Shown here one piece after another: positions 47,450 to 58,522 of a stretch of DNA of 64,000 nucleotides. The position numbers were made by a program, and so were the translations under genes. The notes beneath the pieces were generated by a model. That model was not told where the DNA came from and made no database searches. It saw only the letters and a program-made list of their open reading frames with translations. Source of the stretch: Selaginella moellendorffii (lineage: Eukaryota; Streptophyta; Lycopodiopsida; Selaginellales; Selaginellaceae); assembly GCF_000143415.4 (NCBI RefSeq), contig NW_003314327.1, positions 733,403 to 797,402 on the forward strand, in the 5' to 3' direction. Numbering within the stretch: the first letter of the stretch is position 1; each line of letters starts with the position of its first letter.

Positions 47450-49561
47450 CATAGCATCGTGGTAGTTTTAATTTATATGTCTTATGCATTTGATGAAATC
47501 TATGTCATTAAATTTTGACAAGTTTTCTAGCATGAAGGAATAAAAAAATTAAAAAGACCATATCACATATTATTGTGATAATTTTCCTCAAGTCAATACT
47601 TTTTACACTATCTCTTATTAAACCACAAATAATAAACTTTTTGTGCGGTTTGATTTAGGTATCTAGAATATGCTTGAATATTCTAGGATATTCTATTATC
47701 TAACAAACAACTTTATTATTAAAAATACTAAATATATCATTAAGCAAGCCAAAAATTGAATAAATTATTAAACTTAGACCTTTTTTTTATATATTTTAGA
47801 TTATTATTTTCATTTGAAAAACGTATTAGGTAAATCATAAAATCACAACATAATGATATAATTGATATTTCTTGCATTGCCTCACCTTTAAAATATATTC
47901 GAAACTATAATTAAATAAAGGCTTGCTACTAGGGTGTGTGAAAATTCCAGCAACTTCATTTGATTTTAGTACATTATATATTTTTGTGTTTTCACTTTTC
48001 ATAAATGTCATTTTTGGTTTATCTCTCATTTCATGCAATAAATTATTATATATATATATATAGACCCACACACACACATGCGTGCACACATTTTTTATTA
48101 CAATAATTATTTTGTGACTTTCTTGGACGATAGTATCTATTAAGTGGTACACTTGACCATAAATTTTAAAATAATATGGTCTATTATGTATTATTTCAAT
48201 ATTCACCACATAATGCCAATGCCAATGCATTCTTATAATTTTTTTCTTTAGCTTCTTTAAATTCTCTTGATATAACGTTCCATTTAGCAATTTATAAATC
48301 AAAATAAACTATTTAAAGTCGTGTGTTATTGCTACACATCCACCATAACAGCATTGAGATTAGATTTTGTTAAATATATTTTGCAATAAGTATAATGTTT
48401 TTGTGTAAAACTAATGTGGTCTCTTAAGTATTTTATCTTTATCCCTTCAATGTTTTCTTTAACATCCAAAGTTAAAGACTTAATAGAGTTTATATATGTG
48501 TTTTGTATTTATTAAATATGTGAAGTATTACAAGTAATATTTAATTTTCATGTCACAGATTTTTCATTTTTTTCACCAATTGAAATGTAATAGATTTTCT
48601 ACTACATAATTATATTGTTAAGATCAAAATAAATATAGGCAATACATTATCAACTCACAAGCAGTAGATAACACAAATAAATAAAAAAAAATATTAACCA
48701 ACCAATAATAAAATAAATACCACACTGTATAAGATTTTAATTTTTTTTTCAATTATTTAAATACATTTTTCATTCTATTAAAGCACTAGCCTAACAAAAA
48801 ATAGGTAGAAATAAAAAAAAATTGCCTTACATGAATTATTTATCAAATCTTTTATGTCTTCTTAGTTCTTTTACAAATAAAAAATCTAAAATTTCCTTGT
48901 GCTTCTAGGATAGTAATATTTTAAAAGAATTTTGTTTTCAAGCTTGTAAGGTGCTAAAGATTTTTTTCATAGATATACTTTAAAAATACCACTTTATTCT
49001 CTAAAAACATCAATTGATAAATATGTTTTATTATATGTTCTTTATTTATTTGTAGACTTTTTTCTTTGAAAATAATTTCAAGTAAAATTTACTTTATGAA
49101 AACTAAACAATTTTTTTGGTTAGTGTGGTTTATTATCAAATGCAAATCCTACAATTAATTCTTTTATTTAATGTAAATGTTTTTAATTATATTTTGATAT
49201 TTAGCATAGCCTTATATATTGATCTTGTACACCAAAATAATCCCTAACTATGCCATAACTTTTAGATGCATTTTAACATATATTTAAATATCTAAAAACT
49301 TGATCCAGCTTTTATAACACTCCCGGATTAAATGATTGAGTTTAATCATTTTTTCTTAGTTGAAATATATATATTTTATATATTTGTATTTGTGTATATG
49401 AAACTTTTAATTTATTTTAGCTAAAGAAGTTTTGAATTAATTTACCCCAAAGTTTTAAAAATTCTCATTTGAATCTATGTACTAACACATCTTTTATGTG
49501 CATGTGTATGAAGATTTAGATCTCGATAAAAAACTATAGTGATCATTTTTACATCTCAATA

Positions 49562-49637
<76 letters not shown>

Positions 49638-52600
49638 TAAACAAACAAATAAAAATAAATTATTATTCTTAGGCAAGTATGATTTACATACAATATTGTT
49701 AAATTAAATTAAGATGTAGTAAAGAGATTTTTAAACAAAAATTCATATGAATGAAAAACTTTCTTTTAACAACCCTTGTTTTGGCTATTAATAAATATTT
49801 ATAATATAAACTACTTTATTATAAAGGTTTTTTTAAACAACATCAAAATGGCATAACTATAGAAATTTTAGATATTGTGTTTTTAAATGTAATTGCTTAT
49901 CCTAGTTTAGCATATTTTTTATCCCATAACAATATAACATTTTTTTAGGGATAATATTGTTCCAAACTTTGAAAAATATTACACTTTGAATTATTGAGAA
50001 GCCATCCCCGAGCTAGAAAATAAAAAAAATTAATTAACAATTTTAAATATTCATTTATAAAACTTACTAAATATTGAAGTTTTTTTGTTTGGGCCTCAAA
50101 ATGATGTTATGCTTATAAATTAATGAAACATTGATCAAAATTAGAAAAATTTAGTTTTTGATAAAAAATTAAAATTTTGCAACTAGTTTTATTCTAAAAA
50201 TAAATGTAAATATAAAAAAATTGTATAAAAAGTTATTAGGTAGTTTTTAAGTCATTTCAAATACATTTATATACATATCTTAAATGGTGGCAAATAATTA
50301 TGGAATATAAACTTTAAGTGATCGGATTGTTCAAGTTTAAAGTTTATCGAAGTTATAACGTATTCTTTCCGAAAGATTTTATTCATGTTACTTACAAAAG
50401 AAACTAATATAATAATCTACATATGAGTTCATCCATAAAATTTTAATTTTTGTATTTGTTGTAAGCTCAGAAAATTTTTATCATTTGATATAAACAAACA
50501 ATTTAATTTATATGCAGTGAGTGAGTTTAATTAAGAAAAAATTGATTCTTTTGCTTGCTCATAGTTGGCATATGCGTGCATCATAATGAAGAGCCAATAG
50601 TTATATATACTAATTAATTATTTTTTTACACTTGTAAAGTTTTATATAATGATGTTTTTCATTTTAGTTCATTTTAGTAAGTTTAACCAAGATATTTATG
50701 AAAATTATATTCCAAAATAATTAATAAAAATGATTGTGTATTTACTTGCATAACAATCATAACTGATCAACATTATGGTTCAATTGTCATATTGTGAATA
50801 GAAAAATAACTTTCAATATCAATAATAACTAATTTATTATATTAATAAATAAAATAATCTATTTATAAAAATATAGTACATAAAGTAATAAAAAATTGTC
50901 TTTTAGTAGGGATGAATGTTAGCTTATAAGTACTTTATTCCCAATATAATAGCCAATTTATAATGAGTGGATTATGCTAGTTGTTTTTTAAGTGATTTAT
51001 AGCCTTTTTTTTAATCATGAGACTTTATTAAATTTACTTTAAATTTCTCTTTATTTTTATTTCCAGTTTTACTCTACTTTTTAAAAATTCTTTAACATCT
51101 TTAAACTTTTCTATATTTTAGTATTAGGAAAAAAAATTGTGTATGAGAAAACAATTTTCGCATATATCTTTTGAACTTCATAGCTCTTAATTAACATTAA
51201 AGAGAGTTATAAGCATTGGGAAATACTAAATAAAAATTTGCATGTATGCCTTTATATTCCCAAAACTAGTATGCTATTTTTTATAAAAAAACAAGAGTAT
51301 TTAAAATTTGAAAAGTAAACAATTTCTAACAGAGGTGTGATATCTTTGAGTAATTTATGCAGCAATTTGCTTTGGTTTTTATATACCTTTTACTGATGAT
51401 GGGCAAAGTGTATTATTGAAATCATGAAAAACTAGCTGCTAATGGATTTGGAAGAGGAATTAAAAGTTTAGAAAGGCCTTAAATACTACCATTCATGCGT
51501 TGCTTTCAAGCTACATGGCTATATCAAGCGTAATAGCAAGGAATTATCCTTGAACATCAACGTAAATCCAAGTTTATCTTTCTAAGCTACCACATGTTCA
51601 CCAACAATGGTGATACAGCATGTAGTCATTGGACAAACATGTCCCTTTCCCCTCAAAGGAAGTCCCGGCACTTGTCCAAGGTTTTCCAGGCATGCATAGG
51701 AACAGTGGAAGCTGACTCTCATTCATGGCTCTTCTTGTTGTGAGAAGTTGGTGGAGACCTTGGAGGAACAGCCACCTTGATATGGAGTTTAGGATAGTCA
51801 CAATGTGAGAGGATTACTGCTTTTGTGTCAAGCTTCCAGACTGAAACAAGCAGATTAGCCATTGATAAAAAATTCAAGACCATAGATACATAATTTTTCA
51901 AGAAGATAGTTGCTTACGACAAATTTCACACTTTGGGATTAGGATAACATGATGAATGCAAACACAGATGAGGAGCATGGCCAATTTACCTTGAAAGAGA
52001 GGGCAGCCTTATTTGATGGGATATGTGTTTGTTACTTATAAGAAGATCTTTACATGTCAAGGACCTTAAGGACATATTACTTTATTCCTCAGAAGAGATT
52101 ACTTCCATGGAGAGCTGTTTAATGTTGCAAAAGCACATGTTCGAGATGAGTATAATGTGCTGGCAAGAGTGGGACGAAGAACTCATTGCCCCTAGCTGCA
52201 CTTAACTTTGAAGCTACTGAGTTCCACTACTGCTGATTATAATTCTAACCCTACTTTTTAGGAAATATTTCACAGTCATTAACCCTGATTAGCAAGTTGA
52301 GATCATCCTAGAGTATATGGCAAATCTCAATTATTAATTGCTAAGTCCCATCCATCAAAGCTTAGAGTATGGCAAACATATTGAAGCATATGTTGAGAAG
52401 ATCAAGATGGTAAGGTAGAAACTATTTTCTTGTTGTTTTTCTAGGAAAACTATGCAAATATGTGAGATAAGCTCAAACCTTCTACCTCAAATGCCAATTT
52501 TGAGGATCTCGCTGAAACTCTAGTTCCTTGAGAAGAGACAAGTGAGTTTTTATTAAAATTGACTTTCTCAATTTAATTTAATTTGATATTATTATTACAT

Positions 52601-52980
52601 GTTTTAACACACATGGTATTCAGCCTTGATTACAAACGAATTAAAGAGAAGTTTAACAGCAGAAAATTGAAACCATTGATATCCTAGAATATACTATATT
52701 CCTTACACTTACTTATAGCAAACTGAAAAGGACATGTGGAGCAATGGTCACAAGCAGAGAAAAGCTTTGCAACCGGCAAAACTCCAAGTCCCAGTTGTGT
52801 GGAAGATGGAGGCTTCTGATCTAGATACAACCTTAAAAAAAAAAAAAAGTCGATCGAACATTTCTCATTCTTTCTATGGATGAATGCCACGAGCAAGTAG
52901 AGTTGCTCCATAAGTACATGGCGAGAGTAGAAAACTAGAGTAGAAAAAAAGAGTATGCAATAGCAGAACATTCTATAATG
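47450..52980. other. Very AT-rich stretch without recognised genes
   Basis: From about 47450 to 51400 the sequence is strikingly A/T-rich, with long runs of T and A and no frame over 160 codons having protein-like composition. From 51400 to 52980 composition moves back towards normal and small frames occur, none recognised. No LTR, TIR or organelle gene was seen. Confidence 0.6.
49566..49635. repeat. (TA)n microsatellite
   Basis: About 35 uninterrupted TA units. Confidence 0.95.
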
Positions 52981-53037
52981 GAAGGATTAGGGCTCTAGAC
53001 CCGAAGTAGGGTTCTTTTCCCAAATTACGATCGATCG

Positions 53038-53696
53038 ATGAGGAGCGATGTGTGGAGCGCACTGGGCCCGTCGCTGGCCGGCGCTGTGTTTGGCGCGGGA
53101 TGGTGGTTCTGGGTGGACGCCATCGTTTGCAGCAATGTCACGGTGCCCTTTGTACAGTATTTGCCAGGTCCGCAGCTAGCTCTGGCTCTTTCTGTGGTGC
53201 TCGAATTTGTCCTTCTCTTCCTCTGGCAGGGATCTGCGCGTCGCTCGCTGCGCTCATGTTCAATTGCGTGAGACGAGAGGAGCTTCAGGATTACTCTCCC
53301 TACGATGATGAGAGCTGCAGGTACTTTGCGTGATTTCTATCTCTTTAGCTTTGTTTTGTGCGATTTCTATCGATCTCTCGAGCTTGAGTTGGACGTCTAG
53401 ATATGAAGGTAACCAATTGCTATGTTTTGGCAGATCGAGGGCATGGCTGTTCATCGCCTACGTTGTTTCGTTTGTGTCATTGGCTGGATCCGTTGGAATT
53501 CTCATCCAGGATTCTTTGCTTCCGACTGGTCCTAGCGCGTGGACGGGCGTGGCTGGAGTGTTGCAATGCTTCTTGGTACTCGTGAGGTAATCAAACACGA
53601 TTTTTCATCTCGTGCCTTAAGTTTTTGGAAAACTTTCTTCTCGATTGCAGTGGTCTCATATTCTGGACTTCAAGATCGCCCTCTGATTACTACTGA
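53038..53696 (+). CDS. TMEM50 / UPF0220 family membrane protein
   Basis: Four exons, 53038-53167, 53230-53320, 53434-53586 and 53651-53696, joined in frame by 62-113 nt introns, give 139 residues. GAVFGAGWWFWVDAIV (first membrane segment) is the family hallmark. It is followed by ICASLAALMFNCVRREEL, RAWLFIAYVVSFVSLAGSVG and GVLQCFLVLVSGLIFW, four membrane segments in all. Family members (human TMEM50A/B, yeast Vps68) sit in endosomal/ER membranes and act in vesicle trafficking; the exact role in plants is not settled. The start Met is the first in frame and matches family length. Confidence 0.9.
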
Positions 53697-53756
53697 GACA
53701 ATGTGATTCTAAAGTGTAAACTAAATGTGAAAAGCGTTTTTACCAGATACATCCAG

Positions 53757-53816
53757 GGGATAGCGAGGGTCAAGACTGAATCTGAAGGTCGAGAGTGTTC
53801 GATCCACGCTCATCAC
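53757..53816 (+). pseudogene. Degenerate tRNA-Phe-derived sequence
   Basis: ggggatagc, then actgaatctgaaggtcg and gtgttcgatccacgctcatc follow the order of plant tRNA-Phe(GAA), but the D-arm is disrupted and the anticodon loop is altered (actgaatctg instead of actgaagatctg). Not expected to fold as a tRNA. Confidence 0.5.
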
Positions 53817-53898
53817 ACCATGGTGATGTTTCATTTTTGATACCAAAATTTACCACATGGGTAACTATACATCAATTTAAACTTAACACATTGGAAAA

Positions 53899-55023
53899 TC
53901 ATATGGGGTTGCTACGATTGCGACACCTTATATAACATTTTATTTGAGGTTCTCTTTCACTGTCCGATTGAAAACCACTTTTGTCGTGACAAGCAGATGA
54001 GAGGAAGCAACGCCAGACGAGGCCGAGAAAGCAGCTACACCAGAACAAAGTTGTGACAACGCCAGTTGACAAGTCAAGGAAGTAAACGCACCTAGTGTGG
54101 AGGAAGAACCAAGACCAACCGAGGTGGAGAATCCAACAGCAGCAGAAGATATTCCAGCCAAGGAAGAAGACGCAACGGCCGCTGACCCTGAGGAGGCAAA
54201 AGTTGATCCTGTGGAAACCACTCGATCCTGTGGAAGCGGCCACAGATCTTGCCACTTCCTTTGCTGAAGGAGGCAAAGTTGTCACGGCGCTTGTAGTTTG
54301 GATTTGGCCACGTCTTCCCGCTGCCGTATTTGCTAAACGAAGAGCCGCCAAGCCACACGAGAAGCTCTCGTCCGACGGCTTGTACTTGGCCAGCCGTCTT
54401 CGTCACGGCAAAGCGAGGCCCCCGATCCGCTGGAGACTCGGTCGGCGTGGAAGAGGTGGCGGCAGTGACAGTGCTCATATGCCGGCGTAGTACCCCCGAG
54501 TGAACTTGAAGCAGTACTCCCTGTAGCTCGTGGTTACGGAAGAGTTGAAGTGCCCCCAAACTGCTTGTTCCATCCAGTTCCAGCGGTAGTGTTAGAGCGG
54601 GAGCAGCGGGAGTAGCGGGAGTAGTGGTGTTTGTGACAGCAATCACAGCATTGGCAGCGCTGCTCCACGAAGAACCACCACTCGACGTACTTTGGTTCCA
54701 CTCGTTGGTTGTTCCATCCAACCAGCGCTCTGCGGTTTCCAAATCTGCTGCGAGCCAGCACCGCTTCTCCAGCGATTGCGGCTGCTGGCCGTTGCCTCCG
54801 GCGGCATTTTGGTTGTTCCACTGAGAATCCCGCCTGATCCAGCATCGCTATATCCCGGCCCTGCCCGAGCTGAGTGGAAGATCAACGCAGACCTGCATTG
54901 CTGCTGCTGCTGCTGCTTCTTGGATGCTTGATACCGCATCCTTGTCCAGCGCCGCCGCTGCCGCGCGAATCCCCGCCTGCTTAGTACAAATATCTCTGCA
55001 AGAATATTCGAGAATAAGCCCAT
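53899..55023 (-). other. Low-complexity open region, no recognised gene
   Basis: Overlapping minus-strand frames (54351-53899, 54742-54092, 55023-54643) contain a Gln run (KKQQQQQQC) and Ser/Thr/Ala-rich segments. FSKYGSGKTWPNPNYKRR has a faint resemblance to a WRKY core (WRKYGQK), too weak to use. It may be a decayed gene. Confidence 0.3.
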
Positions 55024-55400
55024 AAGCCTAACAAATATACTTTTTTTCTAAAGGCATATTCTGGAATAAACCCGTTGACTCTTAGACTGTAAATACTCAA
55101 ATATTTAAAAGAAAACAAACAGCATGGAAAAACAAAAGAGCATCCGACCAGATTCAATGGGACTCTTTGCAGTGATGGCATCCACGGCAAAGACCTGTGT
55201 CAACTTCGAAGCGCCCCGTCGTTTCGGAGCATAAAGGACTGGATGTAATACAGATCTATGCACACACCATCGGCAGGGAAGCAAGCAGGAGTAGGCTCGT
55301 CATCCATAACCATGTCTTTGGCCAGCTTCAACTAGAACACTAGAATCCCCACTCTGTCACACGCACCATCGCTAAGCCCCACGCCCCGCAGCGATCCCCC

Positions 55401-55990
55401 TCACTCCGCAACCAGGCGTCGAGCAATATCAACGCTGCTGCTCTCCAGGTCTGCGGTCCCAAAGCTCACTGCGTCCCTCAATACAATTCTCACACCACCA
55501 CCACTGCTGCTGCTAGCACCACTAGTGCTCTTCACTCTCTCGAATGAGAGTGCCAGGAGCTGTCCCCACGTACTCTTTGAAGCCCAGGTAGAATCGGATC
55601 CCTCGACCGAAGCTGCCATCGGCCGAGGCGGCGAGGAACTGAGCACTCCCTGCGGCCAGTCATGCCCGACCACCGTCCTTCCCATCTTCACGTCCGCTGG
55701 GCGATGCATGAGATCCAACATGTAGAAGAAGCCGCTCGCGTTCATCCTCACTGGAAAGGCGTGCGTGCTAGGGTGTGTTCCAGCTGATTGAAAGCATCGC
55801 ACCCAACGTCCACGCCCATGGCCTCGACGCACATCATCTTGGAGTTGTCAAGCACCAGGTACTCCTGCTTGAGTCCCGAGTTATAACCACTGTCATCCCT
55901 TGGGAGACACGTTCCTGAAAAGGACGAGGTTCTTTTCGTTGTGCTCAGGCTTGCCTTCGAGCTTACAGCCGATAGTACAGCCTTCTCTAT
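55401..55990 (-). other. Possible decayed or multi-exon gene, unrecognised
   Basis: One frame reads EYLVLDNSKMMCVEAMGVDV and GCDAFNQLEHTLARTPFQ up to a stop at about 55767. Another continues RMNASGFFYMLDLMHRPADV and on to a stop at 55401. Both look protein-like, and a frameshift or missed intron between them would join them. I do not recognise the family. Confidence 0.3.
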
Positions 55991-56174
55991 TTTTGGCTCT
56001 TTTTACTAGGTAATTCTGTTTAACCAATCATGTGGATATGTCAATTTTTTATTGTGCTATGGATTTTAAAAAACAAAATCTTTTATTTTACACATCAAGC
56101 TTGTATGGAAAAGCGACTGGCTTGCTACTGCTCCCACTACTATGGATTTGGCGGTGGAGGTTGCGTACGAGAGA

Positions 56175-56625
56175 CGTTCGGTCTACCTTCCAGGTGCAGC
56201 AGAGGATAGCGTCCCTGCTTCCTGGATCCGACTCGGTGAGATCCGACGCAAAATTTGCCCTGTATGATTGGTGGTTGTTTAGTGATATCAACCAATGGAT
56301 ACAAAATTCTTTACCTGAGCTAGTAACCGATGCGGGGCCCGAGGCTTTGCATGACGCATTGTCGCCACCTCGTCTCAGAAGAGAACCTGGAACGCCAAAG
56401 TCCAGCCAGACTCGTCGAGAAATTTTCCAATTGTGGGCATCCTGTCGAAACGAAGCATATACATTGTCATCTGATAAACATGCGTCCAAGTTTCAGCTTT
56501 CTGTACTCACCACACCACTCGGAAGCCTGACAGTAGTAAAGGAACGTCAATCATACAGGGTTTTGCCTCGGATCTCACCGAGTCGGATCCAGGACGCTAT
56601 CCTCCACCTGGAAGGTAGACGAACG
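56175..56625. repeat. Inverted-repeat element with about 60-70 bp arms
   Basis: The left arm 56175-56248 (cgttcggtctaccttccagg ... gatccgactcggtgagatcc) is the reverse complement of 56567-56625 with small gaps. The 320-bp loop holds part of an open frame (56032-56628) that is probably not a gene. It looks like a MITE or foldback element, or a small inverted duplication. Confidence 0.7.
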
Positions 56626-56979
56626 TAGTTGCAAGACATAACAAGTATATCAATAAACTTTGATAGTGGAATTATAGTAATCAAAACTGTAATCAAAGGC
56701 AAGCATAAACCTCATCCTTTTTCAGTGTCTAGACACTAAAATTCCCTATGTTTATTGTCTTTTAGATATATTGTTACTCTTTTAGAGGTCTAGAGTTTTT
56801 CTAACATATCTAAGTAAGTGGATTCAAGCAAAAAAGAAGGTGCTATAGATCTTTCACCAGCGGAATCAGATATTCTCGATTATGTCCAGTTCAATGAGAG
56901 GAAATTTGTTCTTTTCAGCGTTTTGATCTTTATTCTTAAATCTTAAATGTGAGATATTATCTATAAAATTAGCTTATGA

Positions 56980-57375
56980 ATGTGGGAGAAGAAAGCTCCT
57001 TCCGAGCTCGAGGTGAAAGAACTGTGCTTTTGCAAGCGATGGCAAGTGCTAGTCTTTCTTTTCCGCAAGGAGCAGGGACCTCCACCCAATGCATACGACG
57101 ATGCCGCCGTGGATTTGGAGGAGAAGCAGCCAAGCGCCAGCCCGTCTACAAGCGATCGGATCGATCGGCGAGGCTCCTGGAGGCTCTGGTGCGGGGAGAT
57201 CGATGCAATCCATCACGAGATGGCTGTGGCGACCATCCAAGAAGGGCCTGTGGATAACGAGAGCGAGACGTGGAATTGCCAGGCTTGGATTGAGGAGGCG
57301 CTCAACACTCTCGCTAAAGGAGGTTTCTTCCGGCTGGTTCCAGGCGCTTTGGACGAGCTCAAGGCACGAAAGTGA
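56980..57375 (+). CDS. Hypothetical protein with a WNCQxWIxxAL motif
   Basis: 131-codon frame. The second half, DNESETWNCQAWIEEALNTL then AKGGFFRLVPGALDELKARK, looks like a real C-terminus; W-x-CQ-x-W followed by AL..L...G is a pattern I associate with uncharacterised proteins of filamentous fungi. The first 40 residues look less protein-like, so an upstream exon or different start is possible. It lies 76 bp upstream of a hydrolase that also looks fungal. Confidence 0.45.
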   Translation: MWEKKAPSELEVKELCFCKRWQVLVFLFRKEQGPPPNAYDDAAVDLEEKQPSASPSTSDRIDRRGSWRLWCGEIDAIHHEMAVATIQEGPVDNESETWNCQAWIEEALNTLAKGGFFRLVPGALDELKARK

Positions 57376-57490
57376 CCGAATATTCCAGCCATTTGAACGA
57401 GAATTCCGTTAGTAAATATTCCTGAACACCTTTTCTGTTAACCTTAAAAGGATGTGTGTCACCGTTGACAGGTTAATTAGGGCTTCGGAC

Positions 57491-58327
57491 ATGAGCTATC
57501 CGGCGCCATTCGTTCGCGACGCTACCGCCGAGCACAGGCACACGATCATCCTTCTCCACGGGCGTGGAAGCAGTGGCACCGAGCTCGCCGAGGAGCTGGA
57601 GGAGACGCTGGGCTCGGGCAGCGCCAATCTCTTCCAGCGCTTCCCGGGCGTGCGCTGGGTGTTCCCGAGCGCGCGCCCCCGCTGGTCGAGCGTCTTCGAG
57701 GAGGAGATGAGCGAGTGGTTTGACGCACCATCGCTGTGCGATATAGGGTATAAGCAGCACCTCCAGGTCGAGGGCCTGCGCCAGTCGGTCGACTTCCTGC
57801 TGCGCGTGATCGAGGAGGAGATCGATCGCGTTGGGAGCGCGAGCAAGGTGGTGCTGGGCGGGATCAGCCAGGGGCAAGCAACGGCCTTGCACGCGCTAGT
57901 CTGTGGGCGACACAGGCTGGGAGCGTTTGTGGGCGCCAGTGGATGGCTTCCCTTCGCTGATAAGATTGAAGAGGTTCTGGCCGATCATGATCAAGGGGAG
58001 GACGCGGACTCGAGGCCGATCGCAGTCAAGCGCGTGTCCGAGTTCTTGCGAGGCGAGCTCGGTCTAGAGGTTGAGGATTTGGGCGATTCGTTTACGAGTT
58101 TGCTGGCCACGCCGGTGTTCTTGGGCCACGGCACGGATGATAACCTGATCGAGTTGGATCTGGGAAAGCAGGCCCGTGATCTGCTGACCAGGATGGGGAT
58201 GAGCGTCTCGTGGAAGGAGTACGAGGGCGCGGATCAAGACGGCCACTGGATCAAAGAGCCGGAAGAAGTTGATGACATCGTAGCGTTCTTGAGTGACGCG
58301 CTCGAGGACATTGTCAAACAAGGTTGA
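57491..58327 (+). CDS. Alpha/beta hydrolase, phospholipase/carboxylesterase (acyl-protein thioesterase-like)
   Basis: Intronless, 278 residues from Met 57491 (MSYPAPFVRDATAEH); the frame extends to Met 57452, but the internal Met fits family starts. Visible features: oxyanion/strand motif IILLHGRGSSG, then RWVFPSARPRWS, nucleophile elbow LGGISQGQA (Ser 139 of the longer frame), GAFVGASGWLPF, acid in FLGHGTDDNLI and catalytic His in DGHWIKEP. The triad is complete. The family cleaves acyl esters or thioesters; the substrate is unknown. The layout ILLHGRGSxG, WFD.YSL-like (WFDAPSLCD), LQVEGLRQSV and VGASGWLPF is much closer to ascomycete proteins I recall than to plant acyl-protein thioesterases. 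A high-GC coding stretch beside AT-rich flanks supports transfer. Confidence 0.85.
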   Translation: MSYPAPFVRDATAEHRHTIILLHGRGSSGTELAEELEETLGSGSANLFQRFPGVRWVFPSARPRWSSVFEEEMSEWFDAPSLCDIGYKQHLQVEGLRQSVDFLLRVIEEEIDRVGSASKVVLGGISQGQATALHALVCGRHRLGAFVGASGWLPFADKIEEVLADHDQGEDADSRPIAVKRVSEFLRGELGLEVEDLGDSFTSLLATPVFLGHGTDDNLIELDLGKQARDLLTRMGMSVSWKEYEGADQDGHWIKEPEEVDDIVAFLSDALEDIVKQG

Positions 58328-58379
58328 ATCTTAGTCAATTGAAAATTCATTAACTACCAACATAATGAAGTAATTATAA

Positions 58380-58435
58380 GCGGGGATAGCTCACTGAAGA
58401 TCTGAAGGCCGCGTGTTCGATCCACGCTCACCGCA
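58380..58435 (+). pseudogene. tRNA-Phe with a 17-nt internal deletion
   Basis: The 56 bases follow plant tRNA-Phe(GAA) almost exactly: acceptor stem GCGGGGA/TCACCGC, the loop ctgaagatctg, and the T-arm gtgttcgatccacgc. About 17 nt are missing, covering most of the D-arm and the 5' anticodon stem. It cannot fold as a normal tRNA, though both polymerase III box B and the acceptor ends persist. Confidence 0.8.
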
Positions 58436-58522
58436 TTCCTATTGTTCTACTAACCTTATTCTGGAAATTATATTTGGAGAATCAACGTTGTGCATTGTAT
58501 TGAGAAATAATGTACATACAAA

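Noticed and set aside
49494-49676. Small ORF with Ile-Tyr repeats
   Set aside because: It is the translation of the (TA)n microsatellite.
54092-54742. Possible WRKY transcription factor (FSKYGSGKTW)
   Set aside because: The match is to a few residues, without the Cys/His zinc ligands or the full WRKYGQK core.
56032-56628. 198-codon plus-strand ORF
   Set aside because: It spans both arms and the loop of the inverted repeat and has no protein-like conservation; probably chance.
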